Of a stretch of DNA of 33,457 nt, positions 29,598-33,457 are shown in pieces. The translations under genes were made by a program, and so were the position numbers. The notes beneath the pieces were generated by a model. It ran no database searches and was not told the DNA's origin. It worked only from the letters and a program-made list of their open reading frames with translations. The stretch comes from Vicinamibacteria bacterium (GTDB lineage Bacteria > Acidobacteriota > Vicinamibacteria > Vicinamibacterales > UBA8438). The stretch lies in contig JAJEEU010000023.1 in the NCBI GenBank assembly GCA_022820825.1, forward strand, positions 1 through 33,457, read 5' to 3'. The first letter of the stretch is position 1; every line of letters starts with the position of its first letter.

Positions 29598-31209
29598 CGT
29601 TGCTTCTCCGTTACTCCGCCACCACGCGGTCGGCCCGCTCCTGCACGGTGCCCGGAATGCCCAGCCGGGTGTCGGCGCCGAGGTCGCGCAGCAACTCCGC
29701 CGTCTCGGGCCACGCCTGGAACTGGAACGACTGCTTCGCTCCTTCCGCCAGGCGATACGCGGTGCGACCGCGGAAGTCGCGGGCGTCGATGTCCGCGCCG
29801 CGCTCCACCAGGATCTGCACGATCTCGTTCAGCCCGCGGAACGCCGCGCCGTGCAGCGCCGTGAAGTCGGCCTCGTTCACCGCGTTGATGTCCGCTCCCG
29901 CCGCAAGCAGCACCCGCACCGCCTCCTCGCCGCCCGGCGAGCGCAGGCCGCGCGCCTCGGTCGGCGTATACGTGGACGGGCCGAGGCCCGCCGCCGCCAT
30001 CAGCGGCGTCGTGCCGTCGACGGTCGTCAGCGTCATGTCGGCGCCGGCCTCCAGGAGCGCGGTGATGATCTCGGCGCTGCTGTTGGAGTGGTTGATGTGG
30101 AAGTACTCGGTGAAGATCTGGCCGATGTTGCCGTTCGCGCCGAACGCGGCCACCCACAGCGGCGTGGCGCCGCGCAGGTCGCCGGTGCCGCAGGCGTACG
30201 GCTCGAAGGCGCCCTTCTTGGGGTGCCCGATGTAGTTCATGATCATGGCCGACGTGTCGATGCGCACGTTCGGCTCCGCGCCGCGCGCAAGCAGCGCCTG
30301 CACCAGCTCGAGCCGGCCGTGCGGGCCGCGGCCGGTCATGTCCCACACGGCGCTCAGCCCGAACCCGCCGTGCGCGCGGTCCCAGTTCGCCATCCAGGCG
30401 CCCACGCTGCCGGCGGCGGCGTGCAGCGCGCGAATGCCGCCCATCGAGGCGTTCGGGTCGGCCCCCTGCTCCAGCAGGTAGTGGGCGAACTCGAACTGCC
30501 CGTTGAGAATGGACAGCGGCAGCGCATGCGTGCCGTCGGAGCCGGTCTCGTTCGCGTCGGCGCCGGCCTCGATCAATATCGCCGCCAGCTCGATGTTGCC
30601 CTGGCGCGCCGCCGTCATCAGCGGGGTGAAGCCCTTGGTGGTCGACGCCGAGACGGCCGCCCCCTGCTCGACGAGCACGCGCACCACGCCGGCATGCGCC
30701 TCGTCCAACGCCCACATGAGGGCCGTGGCGCCGGTCTCGGCCGCCGCCGCGTTCGGATCCGCGCCCGCCGCCAGCAACGCCCGCACCACGTCGACGCTGC
30801 CGGTCCGCGCGGCGATCATCAGCGGGGTCAGGCCGCTGGTCTGCGCGGCGTTCGGCTCGGCGCCCGCCGCCAGCAACACCCCGACCATGTCCGCGCTCGC
30901 GTTCTCGCACGCCCGTGCGAGCGGCGTCACACCGTGGTCCTCGGCCGCGTTCACGTCCGCGCCCGCCTCCAGCAGCAGGTCGACCAACCCCCCGTCGTTC
31001 CAGTGCGCCGCCCAGAGCAGCGCGGTCGCGCCGTCTGCGCGCGCCGCGTTGACGTCGACGCCTTCCTCAACCAGGGCCCGCACCGCCGCTCGGTCCTGCT
31101 CCGCGGCCGCGGCGACCAGCCGCAGATCGGGGCCGGCCGCCGCCAGCGCCGCTGCGGGCAACAGCACGGCCGCAAGCGTCGCCGCCACGGATATCCGATA
31201 ACGTCCCAC
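28011..31209 (-). repeat. Tandem duplication of ~1.6 kb covering two ankyrin genes
   Basis: The two adjacent ankyrin genes are direct repeats offset by about 1605 bp. For example ATGCCCAGCCGGGTGTCGGC occurs at 28051 and again at 29656 on the plus strand. Protein alignment is nearly gap-free through the C-terminal half, including the non-ankyrin insert. Divergence is moderate, so the duplication is not recent but both copies stay open. Confidence 0.85.
29611..31209 (-). CDS. Secreted ankyrin-repeat protein (proximal copy of tandem pair)
   Basis: A 532-aa paralogue of the downstream gene. Signal peptide (GTG start, MGRYRISVAATLAAVLLPAAALAAAG) precedes ankyrin repeats of the same order. The insert region here reads GAWMANWDRAHGGFGLSAVWDM and shares YACGTGDLRGATPLWVAAFGANG with the other copy. 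Differences cluster in the insert and in loop positions, as expected if the two bind different partners. GTG 31209 follows GGGAG by 8 nt, and that Shine-Dalgarno overlaps the end of the quinoprotein gene, 14 bp upstream. In Pseudomonas a periplasmic ankyrin protein (AnkB) supports the catalase KatB; a similar helper role for the adjacent quinoprotein is inference. Confidence 0.93.
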   Translation of the reverse strand: MGRYRISVAATLAAVLLPAAALAAAGPDLRLVAAAAEQDRAAVRALVEEGVDVNAARADGATALLWAAHWNDGGLVDLLLEAGADVNAAEDHGVTPLARACENASADMVGVLLAAGAEPNAAQTSGLTPLMIAARTGSVDVVRALLAAGADPNAAAAETGATALMWALDEAHAGVVRVLVEQGAAVSASTTKGFTPLMTAARQGNIELAAILIEAGADANETGSDGTHALPLSILNGQFEFAHYLLEQGADPNASMGGIRALHAAAGSVGAWMANWDRAHGGFGLSAVWDMTGRGPHGRLELVQALLARGAEPNVRIDTSAMIMNYIGHPKKGAFEPYACGTGDLRGATPLWVAAFGANGNIGQIFTEYFHINHSNSSAEIITALLEAGADMTLTTVDGTTPLMAAAGLGPSTYTPTEARGLRSPGGEEAVRVLLAAGADINAVNEADFTALHGAAFRGLNEIVQILVERGADIDARDFRGRTAYRLAEGAKQSFQFQAWPETAELLRDLGADTRLGIPGTVQERADRVVAE

Positions 31210-31223
31210 TTCGTCGTCTCCCG

Positions 31224-33341
31224 CTAGTCCGGAAGGGCGAATGCCCTGTACTCGCTCGTATAGACCCCGCCGCCGATGGCGACGACGATGTACTGCTTCC
31301 CGTCCACCATGTAGGTCATCGGGGAGCCGCTCTCTTCGGCCGGCATCCAGACCGCGCCGACCTCCTCGCCGGTCTCCTTATTGTATGCGCGGAGCATGGC
31401 GCCGCGCGGCCGGTCGGGCGGGTTGGTCTGCAGCGGATCGCCCATGACGACGAGCGTGCGGGTCACCATCAGGCCGATGTAGCCGGTGCGGCCCTGGCCG
31501 GTCTTCGGGATGTCGAGGTCGCGCAGCAGCGGATGGTTGCGGATGTGGTCCGGAGTGTCGCCGTGCGGCACCTGGAACTTGAGGTCGCCGGTGTTGAGAT
31601 CGACCGCCGCGAGGATGCCGTACGGCGGCTTGACGATCGGCAGCCCCTGCACCTCCGTCGTCGGCCGCCGGCGCGTGGCGCGCGGCATCTCGATGACGCG
31701 CGTGCGCGTGCCCTGCAGCTCCGCTTCCAGACCGGTCGCGTCCGGGTTCTGGCCGGTCCCCGCGGCGTACTGCACCTGGAACTGCGCGCCGACCACGCCC
31801 GAGAGGTAGCGGATGTCCGAGAATCCCTCCGGGCCGGGCGCGATGGAATATGCCGCGCCGGGCGAGTTCCCGGCCGGCAGGTAGACGATGCCGGTCAGCG
31901 GGTCGTACCCGCCGCCGGGCCAGTTGGAGGCCGGACCGCTGGTGATGGCGCCGTAGTAGGGCCCGTCGACATTGCCGATGATCGGCGGGTTGAACGGCGT
32001 CGGGTGCCACACGAACCGCTCCAGGGTCTCCAGCGCCTCGGCCCGCAGCTCCGGCGTGAAGTCGATCAGGTCTCCCGGCACGTCCAGGAAGTTGCGGGCG
32101 TAGGGCGGCGGCCAAGTCGGCACCGGCTGCGTCGGCGAGTACCACTCGCCCGGCACGTCGCCGCGCGGCACCGGCACCTCCTCGATCGGCCAGACCGGCG
32201 CGCCGGTGGCGCGGTCGAAGACGTACAGGTACGCCTGCTTGCTCGGCATGGCCACCGCCTTGACCGGCTGGCCGTCGACGACGATGTCGGCCAGGATCGG
32301 CGCGCAGCAGGCGTCGAAGTTCCAGATCGGGTGGTGCACCATCTGGAAGTGCCAGCGCCGCTCGCCGGTCTCCAGGTCGACCGCCACCAGGCTCTCGGCG
32401 AAGAGGTTCTCGCCCGGGCGGTGCCCGCCGTACAGGTCGGAGGTGGGCGTCTCGACCGGGAGGTAGACGAGGCCCAGCTCTTCGTCGGCGCTCATCTGCG
32501 TCCAGACGCCGACGTTGCCGTTGACCGCCCACGACTCGTTCAGCCAGGTCTCGTTGCCGAACTCGCCCGGCCGCGGAATGGTGTGAAAGGTCCACTCCAG
32601 CTCACCGGTGCGCACGTCGTAGGCGCGCACCAGGCCTTTCGTGTTGTTGTGGGTCTCGACGGTCAGGCCCTCTTTCATCGACGAGCCGACAATCACCTTG
32701 TCGCGCGCGATGAGCGGCGTCGAATGGATGCCGATCTCGCCAGTCTCGAGGTCGATCTGCTGATCCCGGCCGTAGACGACGCCCACCTTGAGATCCACGA
32801 TGCCGCCGTCGCCGAACGTGGGAATCGGATCGCCGGTGGCGGCGTCGAGGGCGACGAGCCGGTAGCCCGGCGTCAGGTACAGCACGCGATTGTCGCCCTG
32901 ACCGTCGGTCCAGTACGCCAGCCCGCGGCCCGAAAGCTGCCGCGGCGCCAGTCCGCCGCGGCGGCCTTCGCGGAGGCTGTGCATCCAGATCAGCTCGCCG
33001 GTCGTCGCATCGAGGGCGATGGCGGCGCGGCGCGTGCCGGCCGTCGTGTACAGCACGCCGCCGATCATGAGCGGCGTCCCCTCCAGCTTGTACTCGGGCG
33101 CGGCGCCCAGATTGTCGGTCTTGAACGTCCAGGCCACCTCCAGGTCGTTGAAATTGGAGGCGTCGATCTGGTCGAGCGGCGAATAGCGCGTGCTCCACTG
33201 GTCGGCGGCGTAGTGGGGCCATTCGCCGCGCGCCGTGCTGGGAAGCGGCTCGGCCAGCCCGGCTACACTGAACGTGCGCCAGATCGCCGCGGCGGCAGCC
33301 AGCAGGACTGCTGCCGCCAGGAGGGGCAGGCGGCGTGACAT
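31224..33341 (-). CDS. PQQ-type quinoprotein dehydrogenase (glucose/quinate-dehydrogenase-like), exported
   Basis: A 705-aa beta-propeller of the membrane glucose/quinate dehydrogenase-like PQQ family. It has a hydrophobic N-terminal signal or anchor (LPLLAAAVLLAAAAAIW), then WPHYAADQWSTRYSPLDQI. W-motifs and VHHPIWNFD are followed by the family segment PSKQAYLYVFDRATGAPVWPIEE. At the position where the family normally has WDxD, this protein has Trp-Asn341, followed by a vicinal Cys345-Cys346 pair. There is no CxxCH cytochrome motif. ATG 33341 was chosen over GTG 33344. A promoter (TTTACC-N17-TATGCT) lies immediately upstream. It is first in an operon with two secreted ankyrin genes. PQQ binding and activity remain to be shown. 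Confidence 0.88.
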   Translation of the reverse strand: MSRRLPLLAAAVLLAAAAAIWRTFSVAGLAEPLPSTARGEWPHYAADQWSTRYSPLDQIDASNFNDLEVAWTFKTDNLGAAPEYKLEGTPLMIGGVLYTTAGTRRAAIALDATTGELIWMHSLREGRRGGLAPRQLSGRGLAYWTDGQGDNRVLYLTPGYRLVALDAATGDPIPTFGDGGIVDLKVGVVYGRDQQIDLETGEIGIHSTPLIARDKVIVGSSMKEGLTVETHNNTKGLVRAYDVRTGELEWTFHTIPRPGEFGNETWLNESWAVNGNVGVWTQMSADEELGLVYLPVETPTSDLYGGHRPGENLFAESLVAVDLETGERRWHFQMVHHPIWNFDACCAPILADIVVDGQPVKAVAMPSKQAYLYVFDRATGAPVWPIEEVPVPRGDVPGEWYSPTQPVPTWPPPYARNFLDVPGDLIDFTPELRAEALETLERFVWHPTPFNPPIIGNVDGPYYGAITSGPASNWPGGGYDPLTGIVYLPAGNSPGAAYSIAPGPEGFSDIRYLSGVVGAQFQVQYAAGTGQNPDATGLEAELQGTRTRVIEMPRATRRRPTTEVQGLPIVKPPYGILAAVDLNTGDLKFQVPHGDTPDHIRNHPLLRDLDIPKTGQGRTGYIGLMVTRTLVVMGDPLQTNPPDRPRGAMLRAYNKETGEEVGAVWMPAEESGSPMTYMVDGKQYIVVAIGGGVYTSEYRAFALPD

Positions 33342-33349
33342 CACAAGGG

Positions 33350-33378
33350 AGCATAGCAGGCATCACGTGACCGGTAAA
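33350..33378 (-). promoter_or_regulatory. Promoter of the quinoprotein-ankyrin operon with palindrome in spacer
   Basis: On the minus strand TTTACC (33378-33373), a 17-nt spacer and TATGCT (33355-33350) form a -35/-10 pair. The -10 ends 8 nt before ATG 33341, which predicts a leaderless or nearly leaderless mRNA. The spacer contains the perfect palindrome TCACGTGA (33363-33370), a likely operator for a dimeric regulator. A small hairpin CGGT-AAAA-ACCG overlaps the -35. The remaining bases to the window end (33379-33457) are very GC-rich with no supported feature. Confidence 0.55.
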
Positions 33379-33457
33379 AACCGCAGCGTGCGCCGGATGC
33401 AGCGCCGGCCGGGCGCCGTGCGGCGCCGCGCGGCGCGCGGCCTGCCGGCCGTGTTGG

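Noticed and set aside
20520..33341. Cytochrome c domain in either quinoprotein
   Set aside because: No CxxCH motif is present in the 602-aa or 705-aa protein.
33379..33457. 3' end of a further minus-strand gene at the window edge
   Set aside because: One frame stays open to a stop near 33369, but the piece is too short and Arg-rich to support a gene.

Overview
The window looks like a chromosomal contig from a high-GC Gram-negative bacterium, most likely an acidobacterium (Vicinamibacteria-like). This is inferred from overall character: GC-rich codon use, two secreted PQQ-propeller dehydrogenases without fused cytochrome, secreted ankyrin proteins, a secreted 'GRPDLTGVWDF' protein and a 16S 5' half. 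It is not a database assignment. Housekeeping synteny dominates. I see no phage, transposase or CRISPR.

Left part (1-11.4 kb): the 5' two thirds of a 16S rRNA gene on the minus strand, with a strong promoter (TTGACA-N17-TACTAT) and a boxA-like leader. Upstream lies a tight minus-strand operon, purB-purS-purQ-purL-purF-(HEAT-repeat protein)-purM-purN-tyrS. Its junctions are ATGA overlaps or gaps of at most 15 bp. A ~120-bp, hairpin-rich repeat occurs twice in the same orientation, once after tyrS and once directly before the purB start codon.

Middle (11.5-20.5 kb): a WalJ-type metallo-beta-lactamase and an M16 peptidase (minus), divergent rlmN (plus), a guanine deaminase whose 5' end looks frameshifted (minus), then mtaB followed by a two-gene cassette (85-aa protein plus 151-aa nucleotidyltransferase) resembling a toxin-antitoxin pair. 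The cassette has a perfect -10 box placed for a leaderless mRNA. A large sigma-54-type activator with a helical-repeat N-terminus follows on the plus strand.

Right part (20.5-33.4 kb): a secreted protein translationally coupled to a PQQ-type quinoprotein (plus); a SpoIIE-type phosphatase with a bactofilin-like membrane protein (minus); a secreted MBL-fold protein overlapping a DMT-family transporter (plus); and a minus-strand operon of a second quinoprotein followed by two tandem-duplicated secreted ankyrin proteins. That operon has a good promoter with an 8-bp palindrome in its spacer.

The best candidates for something undescribed are the small-protein/nucleotidyltransferase cassette, the structured repeat around the purine operon, the quinoprotein-ankyrin-ankyrin operon, and the recurring leaderless promoter geometry.
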